64,000 nt of DNA. It comes from Lepisosteus oculatus (taxonomy: Eukaryota > Chordata > Actinopteri > Semionotiformes > Lepisosteidae). The notes below the pieces were generated by a model. That model searched no databases and was not told where the DNA came from. It saw nothing but the letters and a program-made list of their open reading frames with translations. Positions 48,401-59,942 of the stretch are shown here, one piece after another. The stretch is from the NCBI RefSeq assembly GCF_040954835.1, contig NC_090714.1, forward strand, positions 5,320,501-5,384,500, read 5' to 3'. Position numbers and translations under genes: made by a program. How positions within the stretch are numbered: position 1 is the first letter of the stretch; the number at the start of each line of letters is the position of its first letter.

Positions 48401-51400
48401 TTTGCTTTTAAAGAATCCCAGGTATTTAGGTTTGAAAGTACTTTAATGCCAAATGAGCGACTTTTGCAGTCATTTATTGCCATCACCTGCACTCCTTTCT
48501 GAAGATCTCCGCATGTAGCCTGATCACAGGCAAAGAATATCAGAGGGACAGACTTTGAGCTGCTTGGTTCAAGGCTAATAGACGGCTCAAGTACATTTTA
48601 CCTTGTCCTCAGAGTTGTCTTTCCACGGTTGATGTCTCTGTGGTGTGTACTGGACAGGGAATGTCACCTGATGGTCAAAACCTTGGAGACCTGGGAAAGA
48701 CAGATCTAGCCCGTGTGGTAGTTACAATACTAACCAGTTTATCAATGGGGCTCATACATGATCACAGGGATCTTACATGTTTACATGGATCTCATCCATT
48801 TTGTTTGAAGGAAGCAAGATTATTCACTTCACCGAGATGGCTGGGTGGTTTTAGTAGCACCCGGGTGCATCTGGTTGCTCTTTTTTGGACTGATTCTGAT
48901 TTCTGAGCAGTAACACGTCATCTATACTGTAATTCAAAATTGTACACCTTATCCGGAATGAATGCTTACTTGTGCTTTTCTAATGTCATCTCTTGATGGA
49001 TGTTAATAGTGCCAAACATCCATCCTTCCAACTGTTCTCAACCCCTTCTTTCACAAGGGAGCCGGAGTCTATCACAGCATGCAGCGCCACAAGGCAGGGC
49101 ACAGCCTGGACTGGATGTGAGTCCATTGCACATTGTCTGCTTTTCTGAATATTTTCAGCCAATTAATACCCCACTGCATCCTGGGCAACATCCTTTATTG
49201 CATTATTCATATCACGAGGAATAATAACCTCCTCAAGGGACTGGTGGATGGTATTTCTCTTCCTTGATGAAACACAGGGCCTTTCTGCACGCACAGTCAC
49301 ACATTGTATTGGGAGCTGAAAGTGTATCTCAGAGTGCTGCACTTGTTTAGGTCACTTCCAGTATAAATTAACCTGCTAGTATGTTTTTGGACTTTGGGAG
49401 GAAATTGGAGCATCAGGAAGAAACTCACACAAATACAAGGAGAGCATACAAACTCCATGCAGGTAGCACCCCAAGTCTGGAACTGAACCCAGCGTCCCAG
49501 TGCTGTAAGCCAGGCTAACCACTGTGCCATTGTGCCACCTGTGTCACTATATTACCTTTGTTAATAAAGTTGCAGATTGTTGTATAAAGTGTAGGATGTG
49601 TTGTTTCACATCTATATTATATTCTGCTTTACTTGTCTTCCTAGTTGGGTATAAGCTAATTTCAGTATTTTGCCACCATTTGGCACTTGTGTGAGACACT
49701 ATCATACAATGTGGTGGTGTGGTGAAAAAGGTAGTACACACCTTATGGTTTAACATATTTAGGATACAGGACAGTCCCAAAATTATTTTGAAATGGGCAT
49801 CAAGTGTTACCATAAAGCTATGTGCTTAAGGCCAAAATGACAAAGCTTCAGATTTTATATACCGGTGGACTCATTTCCTGATTATCAATTGGTAATTCGC
49901 ATGTGTTTTGGTATACCTGATTCTACGTTATGTCTTTAATCAGATGGTGGATCTAAGGATGCACCTTAAAAATGGCAAAGTACATTTTTTGTGTCTTATT
50001 TATCCTATCTTATTTATTCTATCTATTGCCAGGACCAGATGAAGGTCAAATACTGTGTGTCTAGATATGTTGATATGTTAAGGGAGTGTACTTTTTCACC
50101 ACGCTGTATATGCATGCCTTACTCTATGGCTATTGGATTGGCAAATGCTTTGCTTTTTAATCAGTCAGTGCATCCTAGAAATGAATAATGTCATCTCACA
50201 GAGATATTACCATCTGTCCTCTTTAATGCAAAAGAGCCACTCCCAGAGACAGGACAAAATTAAAACAACGGAAACTGGTTTTTAATTTAAATAGACACTC
50301 TTAATTGCATATCTGCAGATCTCGGCAACCAGTGTGAGTTTACTGACAGCCTGTTAATTTACTGTAGGTTGGCAAAACAGCCTTGAATCAATTCCACTCC
50401 ACAGGCAAGTGGTGCTGACTGGTAGGCTGGGTCAGAAACAAAGTGCTAAAGCCAGCAAGTTAAATTGAACAGAACCACTTCAATCTGAACCAGGCGACAG
50501 GAGTAGTTTCCAGTTTTTAGATTGATGAGCCTGGACCTAAAAGTATCTCCTTGCAGAAATGAAGCTGCTGATTTCTGGGCATTCGATGCCTGATCTAATT
50601 AGCTGAATAAAGTGGTTGAGACATCACAGAACAATTACAATTGAACAGCGCTGAGTCACTTTCTCCTGTAATGCTCGCTTAAGTCAGCTGTTCCTGGTAG
50701 CAGAAGCCTGAGGATGGAGACGAAACTGAATTCAATTTGTTTGTTTGCAGGTCCGATGAGCTGAAATGGTCACAAAACATGAAATGCCAACAGTCAGACC
50801 ACCACCGATTGCTTGAAAAAAAAAGTTAGCTGTTGCAATGCAGACAATGTTATCCTCTGGCCAGAGGCATCTTAATTAATTTCTGAGTGCCTTTAATGTC
50901 TGTTAAATTCCTGTTAGAAAAACCTCTGCAACGTTTTACAGGAATATTTTGGCTTGTGTGGGGATGTGCAGGCAAGAGAATGATGGTGTCTGGCAATAAA
51001 GCACTGCTTTAAAGGAAATCTGTGGTAATTCTTCCTTGATTTCAGAAACTGCCCTCTCATTTCTCCGACATTCATGCAAAGCGAAGGAAACATTATAGGC
51101 TAAACTGGCGAAGTTCCCTGGAGGGCTGAGTCAGAAAATGCACTGAGCTTTCAAGGAGGAAGAAGATGGCAGGTGCAAAAAGGCCAAGTGAGGAATGAAT
51201 TTTGTTCTTCAGTATTGGATTTGAATCCATATTGTGAGAAGTGTCTCACAATGCTCAACTCCCTCCTGCTCTGGTAGAGCTCAGTAGAAACAAGACAGCT
51301 CAAACCAACAAGTAGGATTTGTTCAGATCTTAGACCTTTCCATCATCCATGCAAAAACTGAAATGTACACAAAACTGAAAAGATCTCAACAGAAGACCTT

Positions 51401-54400
51401 GTGAAACCACTTAGTTTCACGGAAGTAGTAAAGATTCTGAATGTCTTGAGGAGAGTTCGCTTTGAAACGCCATCTTTCAGAGCACATGTCAAGCTTACTT
51501 TAAAATCGAGTGAATTTCTATCTGAAACCTCTCACATATCCTGGGACCTAAATCTCTTTACAAATTTGGGAATTATTCATATATTTTGTAGACTATTCCT
51601 GTACAGTGATATACTCCAAATGTGCTTTTGAACACCTGTAACATGGGGTGTTAGAGAGGTCGAAGGGCAGATATTCTCTTGACATGTTTTTTTTCTCTTC
51701 ACCTACAAATCTTGTGGACAGGACAGGTGAGGTAGGTATATTGGAAAGAATATGAGCCAGAAGCAGATACTTTGCTCATGCTTGTTTGGTTGCTGTTACT
51801 TAAGTGTTAAGTGATCTGAGGATGTCAAGCCTTGCATGAAAACTCTAGGTTGTCAGCTTCGATGGCATGGCTGGGTTGCTTGTTCCACACTCCCACAACC
51901 CTTACTGTATAGAGAGGATTCTTGGTATTAAATGCACTTCCCTGTAGTTTCCACTCCTGTCCTGTGGCTTATCTTTGCCACAGCCTGCCTCTTGATGATT
52001 AATATTCATATTGTGCCTTTGTAACTGGAGCTGCTTCGCATGCTTAGCGATGGAACTAAACATCTAACCAGGCAGGAAAACCCACTGGGTAGTTTAAAAT
52101 CCACATAAAATATTACAATATCGACAGTGCTTTTTTTTCCTCCATCATTTGACTCGCTAATTCTTAGTGTTGTTTGAAGTGTCTCAGTCAAATCCCTTAA
52201 AAACAACATCCTGAGTTTACTTGTACCAAATCCCTTGAGTAAGGTCTTTTGGCAGATGCTCTGCGTTCATATTTGCTCTTTTTTCTGTCTCTCCATGCCA
52301 GGAATTATCCCAGTCATCCAGAATGCGTGAGCTTTTTTATGTTCTGTTGTTGACGCTTCTCCTTCTTAAGCTTTCAGTTTTTAGCATCCCACGTCAGTCA
52401 GTCTGTCACCTTCCTCAGGGGTTTACCTGTTTTCGTTTTCAGCAGCAGCACGAAGACAGATTTCCCCCCAAATTTATCCCTCCTGGATTTTGTGTTCTAA
52501 AATCGGTTTATCTTTTTCATGTTGTTTTTTCTCTCCCTACAGAGTGCTTGCTGGGGATGTACTATATATCTGATCCTCACACTTTAATTTACTGTTCATT
52601 TTCTGCGTTTTTAATTTCACCTTTCCTGTGAAGCAATTGGGTCTTGTTTTTTCTGTGAGCTTCTATTTGCTTGGCTTGTATTACTGATCAACAGGGAGAG
52701 GTCAGTCAGTCAGATGTCACAAAAACATTTTGTCTTGTGTTCTGTACACTGGCTCCCTTGCAGGATTTAAAATGTGCCAATGAAGCTCGTTAAATTTCAA
52801 ATTATAGACCTACGGCAGTGCTTAAATTTACTGCAATGTCTTGAGCTTAGCAATTTGTGTGAAATGTTCACAGGAAAAATACATGCTTTTAACCAGAAGT
52901 GTTATTCATTTTTTGATAACTGATTTTCATAAACGTAATTCAAGATTAAAACTCCACTTTCTTTGTCCTGAAATTTATTTGGAAGTTTGAAATAGCACAA
53001 TAAGTTCGTATAATGTATGACTCATGGCAATCCGTGATTCTATACTGTATATATTTTGCAAAGATGACCGAAACTAATAACATTTATATGGTCGTTTGAT
53101 CTTGCATGCAGAATTAATCGAAAAAACAGCAGTAATTGTCTTTTAAGAACTTGACACAGTTCAACACATTAACATCAAGCCAAAAAAAACTGCCTTTTTC
53201 CAGCAAGAGTTCAGGGGCACACTCTGGTACGCCACACTGTAGCTGATAGGTTTTCAACATCTTTAAAGTCCACTGAGGACATGAATATTTTGTAAGCATT
53301 TGTGTCTGTGGATTGGGTGTCTAGGGCTTGTGGAGGAGTCTTTTCCATGTTAAAGTGTTCCCTAAGCCTATCCTTCCGTGATATGTTCAAATGAATACTC
53401 TCTTCTAAAGTTCTTTACCTTGATTCACCACATATCATTTAATTTGGATAAACAACTTATTAATGAACGTGGAATCTGGTAGTTGTCCATCAAACACAGC
53501 CACAAAGCAAGTTTGCAGAGTGTCCTGAGCCTTATGAAGGTGAGAAATATGGGACAGAAGCTGTGTGAAAAACCTGCTTTTATCACATTGAGGCACATTG
53601 AATCCCCGAAGATCATTATAGGCTCACAGCTGTAGTGAAGACCCTTCCATGACCAGGTGAAGTCCAGCTCGTTTCTCGATGTGTCTGAAGTAATTACAAT
53701 AGTTTACTGTGTGCAATGAAGGAGGGCTATTGGAAGACATGTAAGGGACTCAAAAAGGGACAGTGGCTTAGTGGTTAGGATTACTGCCTAGTTAATTTGT
53801 ACTGGAAGTGACCTAAACAATTGCGGTACTCTAAGATACACTTTCAGCTCCCAATACAATGTGTGATTGTGCATGCAGAAAGGCTCTGTGTTTCATCAAG
53901 GAAGAGAATTACCATCCACCAGTCCCTTGGGGAGGTTATTATCCCTCATGATATGAATAATGCAATAAAGGATGTTGCCCAAGATGCATTAGGGTATTAA
54001 TTGGATTAAAATATTCAGAAAAGCAAACAAAGTATTCTTTAATACGCAGTCCATTGTATCGCAAGAAAATGGTGTCGTTACATTCAGTTCTCAAATGAAT
54101 GTTGAAGTAAACGATAGGGATTGTTGTATTTTAAATTTTGTTTAGACTTTTACAAGAATACGGGCCTGGAGAATTCCAACATAAAAGGTGAGTGCTTTTT
54201 TTTCCATTGCTGACATTAATTTTTGCTGCTAAAGCAATGCCAGTAAATAGAACAGACAGCAGATGAGTGAGTTATATGTAGAGAACTGCAAAAGTCCCTC
54301 TTAATGGCCCTGGGTTCTTAATGTTTGATACGGTCAGTGTGTCTTATTATGAACTGATAAATTAGACTCCAGGGGCTTTTTAATCCTACTCCACTGGTTC

Positions 54401-55746
54401 ATCTAGATTACTCATAACGTCTCCCATCCATGTGCATCCTCAACAAGATGTCAGTGTGCATTTGTGAGATTTATTGATGGCAGGTTTTATTGAACTAGTC
54501 ATCCATTATGCAGATCCTATACAACATTGACGGCATAGGTTTATAGTCTCATTTTGAACTTGAACGGTTTGTGCATAACTCCCCACCCCCTGTGCTGTTG
54601 TAAATGTTTCCTTGATGTCTTCCAGGAAAATGCTGAGATAAATGCCAACAGCCAGGAAAATATTGCCCTAAATAATTTCCAGAAAACGTTTCTTCACTTT
54701 TGCAAAGTAAATCCCCTAAACAACCATAAGACACATAACATGATCACTTTGCTTTTGCAGTTATTCCAGTAATATTCTGGCATACAAATACTTTGTAGAA
54801 CTGTTTGTGTATTGCACACCTCTTCTTCATTGTGAGTTTTTTAGAATTTGCAGAAATGGAGAGAATGTTAGTTTGAACCATTTCAATTTTTATGAAAAAA
54901 TAAATTCCTATACACTTTGAACGTGACGACACAGTTCTGAAATTATCTGTAATTGGGTAACCGAAATGAAATGACTGAGCCATTTCAGAATTTATACATA
55001 AGCCAACACCAGAGTGCTGTGTAGAGGCTATTTAATGCACCTCCTGCATCACTGCATTTCTAATATCTGAAGTACATTTTCTAGGCCCTTTTAAATGATC
55101 TGAAGATTATACTTTACCGGCCATATTAGTGTGGGTGTCTGTTGGTGTACACGTGTTTATGTGAGAATAGATGACAAAGAAATTGCATGCAATTGATCTA
55201 TTTCTATTTATGGGCAGTGGTTATAATTGCTGTCATACAGCTCTGTGGCCCAGGGTTCACTTCCAGAACTGGGGCACTGTCTGCATGGAGATTTTGTATT
55301 TTCTCCCCTTGCTCCTTGTTCCTCCAGGTGTTCCAGTTTTGTCACACAGTCCAAAAATGTACTTGTAGGATAGTTGGCTTCAGGGTAAATCGGTCCTGGT
55401 AGGAGTGTGTAAATGTCTGTGTTTGTGTCTGGTTGTGCCCTGAAATGGGCTGATGTCCTTTTCGGGGTCCATCCTGCTTTGTGCCTGTTGTTTACTAGGA
55501 TAGGGTCTGGCTGCCCTGTGACCCTGCATTGGATAAAGAGATGACAAAATTAATGGATGATTTATTCACAAATATTACCTGTAAAAGTGTCTTGTTTTGC
55601 ACCTACCTGTACCTGTGTACCTGTGACCTTCGGCTATCACCTCTGCTTTTTGTTTCCTTACAGGATTCTAAGGGAACAGTGGATTCGCGCCAGATACGAA
55701 AGGAATGAGTTTGTCTGCGTCGAAAAACAAGAGCCCTATTCTGCAG
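33461..55746 (+). CDS. ADAP1: ArfGAP with dual PH domains 1, 5' part
   Basis: ADAP1 (centaurin-alpha-1) is a GTPase-activating protein for Arf6 that binds PtdIns(3,4,5)P3 and IP4 through two PH domains and acts at the plasma membrane, mainly in neurons. Exons seen: 33461-33551, 46577-46707, 48254-48345 and 55664-55746, with phase kept at each junction (397 nt, 132 codons plus one base). The protein starts MAKEQEKNKVALLELLQRPG. The ArfGAP zinc finger is C24-x2-C27-x16-C44-x2-C47, with the catalytic arginine in IHR at R52. It continues SKVKSVQLDMW and KVPPFYYRPT and ends at EKQEPYSAG, just before the first PH domain in the human protein. Human ADAP1 also starts MAKE and ADAP2 starts MGDRER, which favours ADAP1. 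The PH-domain exons lie beyond 64000. Human ADAP1 is 374 aa, so about one third is present. Intron 1 is 13.0 kb. Confidence 0.93.
37408..37475 (+). mobile_element. Fragment of the Penelope-like short repeat
   Basis: CAGCATGGAATTAACC, then CTACTTGTTCCTTCACAGC and CAGCTGCCCACAT, matches the distal half of the elements at 20880 and 26668. The hammerhead-like half is missing. Confidence 0.55.
39334..39366 (+). repeat. 9-bp minisatellite, about three units
   Basis: Tandem units of CGGCCCCT/C (CTCGGCCCCTCGGCCCCTCG..) with the last unit changed to CAGCC. Short and not associated with a gene. Confidence 0.7.
41175..41490 (+). mobile_element. LINE reverse transcriptase fragment (CR1/L2/Rex1 type)
   Basis: Bases near 41198-41224 encode NADDTQIYVK, a slightly altered form of the (F/Y)ADDTQIY catalytic motif of jockey/CR1-like reverse transcriptases. 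After a frame change, 41185-41487 reads SLISCLRDIKLWLTSYSLEPNRDKTEILLVG, split here as SLISCLRDIKLWL and LEPNRDKTEILLVG. These are the next conserved blocks of that family (motif D region). There is at least one frameshift and no sequence for the rest of the ORF, so it is a dead fragment. Confidence 0.75.
42661..42699 (+). repeat. ATT/ATG microsatellite at a SINE tail
   Basis: A run of TAT, GAT and ATT triplets directly abuts AACACCTATATAGTGCTTTT, the 3' tail of the SINE that follows. SINE3 tails commonly end in such short repeats. Confidence 0.75.
42690..43255 (-). mobile_element. 5S rRNA-derived SINE, nearly full length, minus orientation
   Basis: The 5' end lies at the right. The reverse complement of GGAGGTCTCCCATCCAGGCA and CACACCTGTTTAGCTTCAG gives the 5S box A to box C promoter (GAAGCTAAACAGG..GGATGGGAGACC). 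The body contains CTCATCACAATACAGG, GTGAGCGCCCCCTACTGG and GGGTTAACACCCCTAC. The left end is a CR1-like tail (ATATAGTGCTTTTCTGGACA, CAAAGAGGTTTACAG) beside a triplet microsatellite. It is the most complete of the 5S SINEs in the window. Confidence 0.8.
43868..44178 (+). mobile_element. tRNA-derived SINE with L2-like tail
   Basis: The head GGCAGCATGGTGGTCCAG is followed by the B-box-like GGGTTCAATTCC. The body is GTCTGTGTGGAGTTTGCATG, TTTCCTCCCACAGTCCAG, GTCCAGGGTGTATCCTGCC and TTGCTTGCTGGGATAG, and the tail is GAAAATGAATGGATGGA. It is close to consensus and looks younger than the other copies. Confidence 0.8.
46708..48253 (+). other. ADAP1: ADAP1 intron 2
   Basis: A 1.5-kb intron (donor GTAATT, acceptor ctgttcctaacag). 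No repeat family or RNA gene recognised. Confidence 0.7.
49137..49541 (-). mobile_element. Composite SINE, copy 1 (minus)
   Basis: On the minus strand it begins with a tRNA-SINE head (GGCACAGTGGTTAG, B-box-like GGGTTCAG) and runs to AGGTTAATTTATACTGG. It then leaves the usual L2-like tail for a different 3' part: CACTTTCAGCTCCCAATAC, CTGTGTTTCATCAAGGAAGA and ATGAATAATGCAATAAAGGA. The same 3' part is found in the copy at 53755. Confidence 0.65.
51818..51985 (+). mobile_element. Unclassified fish interspersed repeat, 3' half
   Basis: GTTGTCAGCTTCGATGGCAT, GGCTGGGTTGCTTGTTCCAC, CTCCCACAACCC, then AAATGCACTTCCC. This matches in style a common repeat of ray-finned fishes whose other half lies near 63238. 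The class is not known to me. Confidence 0.4.
53755..54033 (+). mobile_element. Composite SINE, copy 2 (plus), internally deleted
   Basis: The head GACAGTGGCTTAGTGGTTAG joins almost directly to TTAATTTGTACTGGAAGTG and the shared 3' part (CACTTTCAGCTCCCAATAC, GTGTTTCATCAAGGAAGAG, ATGAATAATGCAATAAAGG). It lacks most of the SINE body that copy 1 keeps. Confidence 0.65.
54146..54187 (+). other. ADAP1: Candidate 42-nt cassette exon of ADAP1
   Basis: The acceptor follows a T-rich tract (attttgtttag|ACTTTTACAAG) and the donor is consensus (AAAAG|GTGAGT). The 42 nt keep the phase of the flanking exons. Insertion after exon 3 reads Q-LLQEYGPGEFQHK-R and then joins ILREQWIRARY, adding 14 residues with no stop, in the linker between the ArfGAP and first PH domains. 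Its start (QLLQE) echoes the normal continuation (QILRE here, QLLRE in human), so it may derive from an exon duplication. I know of no such exon in human ADAP1. Use cannot be proved from sequence; a chance splice-site pair is the alternative. Confidence 0.4.
55208..55560 (+). mobile_element. tRNA-derived SINE with L2-like tail, diverged
   Basis: The head is GGGCAGTGGTTATAATTGC, with AGGGTTCACTTCCAG as the B-box region. The body is CACTGTCTGCATGGAG and CACACAGTCCAAAAATGTAC, and the tail TAGGATAGGGTCTGGC, ACCCTGCATTGGATAAAG, ATTAATGGATGA. It ends about 100 bp before ADAP1 exon 4. Confidence 0.7.
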
Positions 55747-57405
55747 GTAGGAAGGATCCTTGGATTTGGATTTATTTATGGAACTCCGCAGAGATCGTGA
55801 CCCTTCCTGTAAGGTGGGGAGCTTGGAGTGATTACACTGGCTGACAGAAAGAAAGATCTGTTGTATCAGAGATATCTCATTTCTTCAACTCTAGACTAAA
55901 AGGCTCACAGAATCGCAATCTAGAGCAGTAACACTATAGCACGAGGCATAAAATGCAAAGCAAATGCTTTCTGACAGTTTTATAGGTTGTTTTCAATTGC
56001 AGAAAATGTAATATTGTGAAAGAGCTGCATTTCTAACATCTAACAGTATCAACATATCTGTATCTTCATGTAATATCTGGTTTTATGTTTTGAAAAGCAC
56101 AGGCTTTTTTGAAGTAATCTCAGTAATTTTATTTTCCATAATCTCAGTTATATGTATTGTGTTTTAAACACATTTCACAGGTAGCATTCCATTCAGTTTT
56201 TTTCCCCACATTGTTTTAGAGTGAATTCTGTATTCTCACACCAATAGACTTAAAAATAGAGTTTGGTGCTCAAGACTTAACTATTCAGACAGAGACTTAA
56301 GAAGCTTTCTGTTAGTTCTGCTCTTTGGCTCATCGTCTTATTTCCTAAGTGATGTTGCACTATGTTGACATATCATTAGTGAGAAAATTAATGGGTTTTT
56401 GTTTCTGTGGGATGGTGGTCATGTGGGGGCACTTCGAAACAAAATGATTTGACCATTTTAAGAAAAGAGAATTATCTGATGACTAAAGATTTTGGTGTAA
56501 AATCTCAGTACTTTCCTGATCCAGTGGTCATGGTCACACGTTCCCATTCCCATCCTTGAGTTTTTTTTCTCCTTTCCCAGCAGACACCTGTAAGGGGAAG
56601 ATGCTGCTTTGTTTTAAAAAAAATCTAAAAACTTCTGGTGCTTGAAATCGGCAAACTACGTTTCTGGTGTAGCAGGATGGAAGAGTGGAGCTGTTACTGT
56701 CATTTTACCATTGTGGTACTTCTTTTCATAATCTTCTAGAAAATCCCCCTACCATGTTCTCCTTTTTAAAATGTCTGCCTTTCCATGTATGTTGTATTTG
56801 TTATTTTATGGCTGCGAGCAAAATACTGTGCTGATGAAAGCGTCCCATCTCTGTATTCATCTAGTGGAAAATCCAGTTTTCTTAGGATGTCTACCACAAG
56901 TGAATCCTATTGACAAGTACCGCTAATATTAATAAGGCTTATGGAAATTCGTAAAAGATAGGCAACAGAGTATGAACATAAAAGACCAGCATTGCTTAAG
57001 TCAAACTTACATGGCAACCAGAGTGTCATTTTTCTCCAGTTAGTCTTCTATGCGTAAAGCTGGAATGATTTGATGTGTTTCTGTACAGTGACTGCTTACA
57101 CTGAGTGCTTTACTTCACATTTTGTAGAGTAGTGTTTCTGGCACTGTTACAGACTGATTGAAGGTTTAGTGTTTAGGTTTGTTTCAAACCTCAAAAGGCA
57201 GTCAGCTGTAGCGTGGGAGGTCAGGGAAGGCTCCCTCCTAAGAGATGCCTGTCAGGCATTGTCCTGCTCTCTTGTGCTCACTGTGGGTTTGACTTTGGAG
57301 ATTAGTGTACAAAACCAGATTCTGGCAGGTACAAGTGTCTGTTTATCCCTTTTTTCCAACCTTTCTTAGCCTTGGAGAGCATACTGTCCTTTGAAGGCAA
57401 GTCTT

Positions 57406-57736
57406 ACATCCATTCATTTGCAAAGAACTTGATCCAGCAAAGGGTTGCAGGGGAGCCACAGGAAGATAAGGCCATGAGGTGGGATATGCCAGTCCATCAC
57501 TGGGCAGACAGACACAGACACAAACACGGGCATGCAGACACTCACACCAGGGCCAGTTTTCCCGAAAGCCAGTCAACCTACCAGTGTGTCCAGTGGGAGG
57601 AAATCAGAGGAAACCCATGTGAACGGGGGGGAACATACAGACTCCGTGCAGATAGCACCCCTGTTCCAAAATTGAACTTGGGGCTCCAGTGGTGTGAGGC
57701 GAGTGCTAACCTCTATGCCATGCCTTCACGCCACCC
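57406..57736 (-). mobile_element. tRNA-derived SINE with L2-like tail, minus
   Basis: The tail lies at the left (CATCCATTCATTTGC), then AGGGTTGCAGGGGAGCC and GCCAGTCCATCACTGGGCAG. The head lies at the right, where the reverse complement of AACTTGGGGCTCCAG and GCGAGTGCTAACC gives the tRNA-like part, ending in GCCACCC. Confidence 0.7.
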
Positions 57737-59263
57737 AAAACCATCCATAACTTTGAGAATTTATAGACAGGTGGACATGGACCTTTTTTATTCAGCAGTA
57801 GTTCATTCGTATTGTTACAGAAGCCTTTATTCAGTATTGAGAGGTTGTCTTCCATTGTAGACTCTGACGTTAGTCCTTTTATTTTTCTGCGGTATCTCTC
57901 TAATTACTAATGGGAAAAATAATTGTGCCATCTGGAGTGTGCACTGTTTCCTTGTAAACTGGGGTAACCTTAAGACCCCATAAGTCCATAAGTGTCACGT
58001 TAAGATCTAATACTAGGAAGACAAAGGGCTTTGTTAATAGTTATATCATTGTGCTCCAGAATATGCATTTGTTTGATATTACTTAAAATGAAATCTGCTG
58101 TGGAATAAAGATACTGACCTAATAGCACAGTACGCTTAGCAGACTTCTCAAATACATATAAATATGTTTTAGTATTTAAGCACCGATAAACTGGAGATAT
58201 TCAGAATACACTTTAAGGGCAGACCCTGACAAGTCCTACTGTACACATGTTTGTTTAAACATTATGTGCCCCAGGGTTAATAGTAATTGGGCTGCATGAA
58301 ACAACCAATAAATACAAAAAACTAAGAGCAGTGTCCAGCCTCAGGGTCCTTAGACTTCCATTATAGCTAGTCACAGATGTTAAGCAGAAATTAGGGGAAA
58401 AATAAGACAGCTTTGATCTGGAACAGTCAGTAAGCTTTTTTTCCTTGTGCTTACATTACAAATGTCGTGCTTTTGAATAGTTGTGCCTTATCAATGTTTT
58501 TTTCAGAAAAAACTTCAAATGGTGTTTTTTTGGACAATTAACAAACAGTCGATTTGCATCTTCCTGACCATGCAGTGCTGATGAATGATCCAATAATGCA
58601 TTGAGCTCCTTCTATTGAGTTATCTTCAGGGCCATAAAGCAGGCAGGGTTTGATCAATGGAGGTTAACTTAATTTTGCTGCTTCCCTCTTGCACATCTTC
58701 AGCCTACAAATGTCTTGACCCTAACCCAATAGCTCATCTTAAAAGGATCAATTAAATATCGGTGAAAGAAATGTAAAAAATCTGAATGTCAGATCAATTC
58801 ACTTCCAAAATAGTTACCTCACCCTGTGTGCTTTTGTGGGATTTGAGTTTGAGTCCATGTTTTTTTTTCCCCCATTTTAAAAAGTAATGTCCAAAAAATG
58901 AATTTCCTTCATGTCAATAAAGAAATTACATTTTCAATTAGCCTGGGGTGTCGAGACTGCAGACACAAGAATGCGTAAAGCTTGCTAGTCTCCTTTGAGG
59001 CTTGCGGGAAACAAAAGTTAAACGAACAGATTCCAGATGTTGTTCTTGCTGCTTGAAGAGGTTCTTAAACCTTTTGGGATGAAAAGTGTTGTCGGAATGT
59101 AAGAATTTAATGTGGCTCATGTGCGCAGGCATCGGCTGCTATTTTGAGTGGTAGAAAGAATAGGTATTAAATAATTTAATTTCTATTTCATAAACAAGGC
59201 AGACTATTTATACAAAAATATTGGACGCATTTACTCCTTGTTGACACTAAACAGCACGGGTAA

Positions 59264-59492
59264 ATCCATCCATTGTCTACCCACCTCATCCAGTTCAGGG
59301 CCTCAGGGGAGCCAGGGCCTTTCCCAGCAAGCAACAGGCACAGGGCAGGGTACCGCTGAGACAAGATGCCACTCCGCTGCAGGGCACACACAGACACACA
59401 CACTCAAACCAGAGACAATTTCCCAGGAAGCCAATTAACCTACCGGTAGGTCTTTGGACAGTGAGAGACAAAGCTGGGGCACAGCACCAGAT
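59264..59492 (-). mobile_element. 5'-truncated tRNA/L2 SINE, minus
   Basis: TCCATCCATTGTCTACCCAC, CATCCAGTTCAGGGCCTC, GGGAGCCAGGGCC, then CCAATTAACCTACCGGTAGG and CTTTGGACAG. The tRNA-like head is absent. It ends about 60 bp before the Tc1 element. Confidence 0.65.
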
Positions 59493-59551
59493 GCAGTAGC
59501 TGACAATAAAAAAAACATGATGTTCTGGCATTAGGAAACCTGACAGATATA

Positions 59552-59767
59552 CAGTGCCTTGCGAAAGTATTCGGCCCCCTTGAACTTTTCAACCTTTTGC
59601 CACATTTCAGGCTTCAAACATAAAGATATACATTTTTTATTTTATGTGAAGAATCACCAACAAGTGGAACACAATTGTGAAGTGGAACGAAATCTATTGG
59701 ATTTTTGAAACTTTTTTAACTAATAAAAAAATGAAAAGTGGGGCGTGCAAAATTATTCGGCCCCTTT
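59552..59767 (+). repeat. Left terminal inverted repeat of the Tc1-like element
   Basis: It starts CAGTGCCTTGCGAAAGTATT and ends near AATTATTCGGCCCC. The outer and inner TATTCGGCCCC blocks are transposase-binding-type direct repeats by analogy with IR/DR elements. By eye only a few bases differ from the right repeat (for example GTGGAACACAA against GTGGGACACAA). Confidence 0.9.
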
Positions 59768-59942
59768 ACTTCCAGTGCAGCAAACTCACTCCAGAAGTTC
59801 AGCGAGGATCTCTGAATGATCCAATGTTGTCCTAAATGACTGATGGTGATAAATAGAATCCACCTGTGTGTAATCAAGTCTCTGTATAAATGCACCTGCT
59901 CTGTGATAGTCTCAAGGTTCTGTTGAAAGTGCAGAGAGCATC

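Larger units (their letters stand above)
48346..55663 (+). other. ADAP1: ADAP1 intron 3, with SINEs and a possible cassette exon
   Basis: A 7.3-kb intron (donor GTAAGT, acceptor tgtttccttacag). It contains two copies of a composite SINE in opposite orientation (49137-49541 and 53755-54033), an unclassified fish repeat (51818-51985), a tRNA-derived SINE (55208-55560) and the candidate exon at 54146-54187. Confidence 0.7.
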
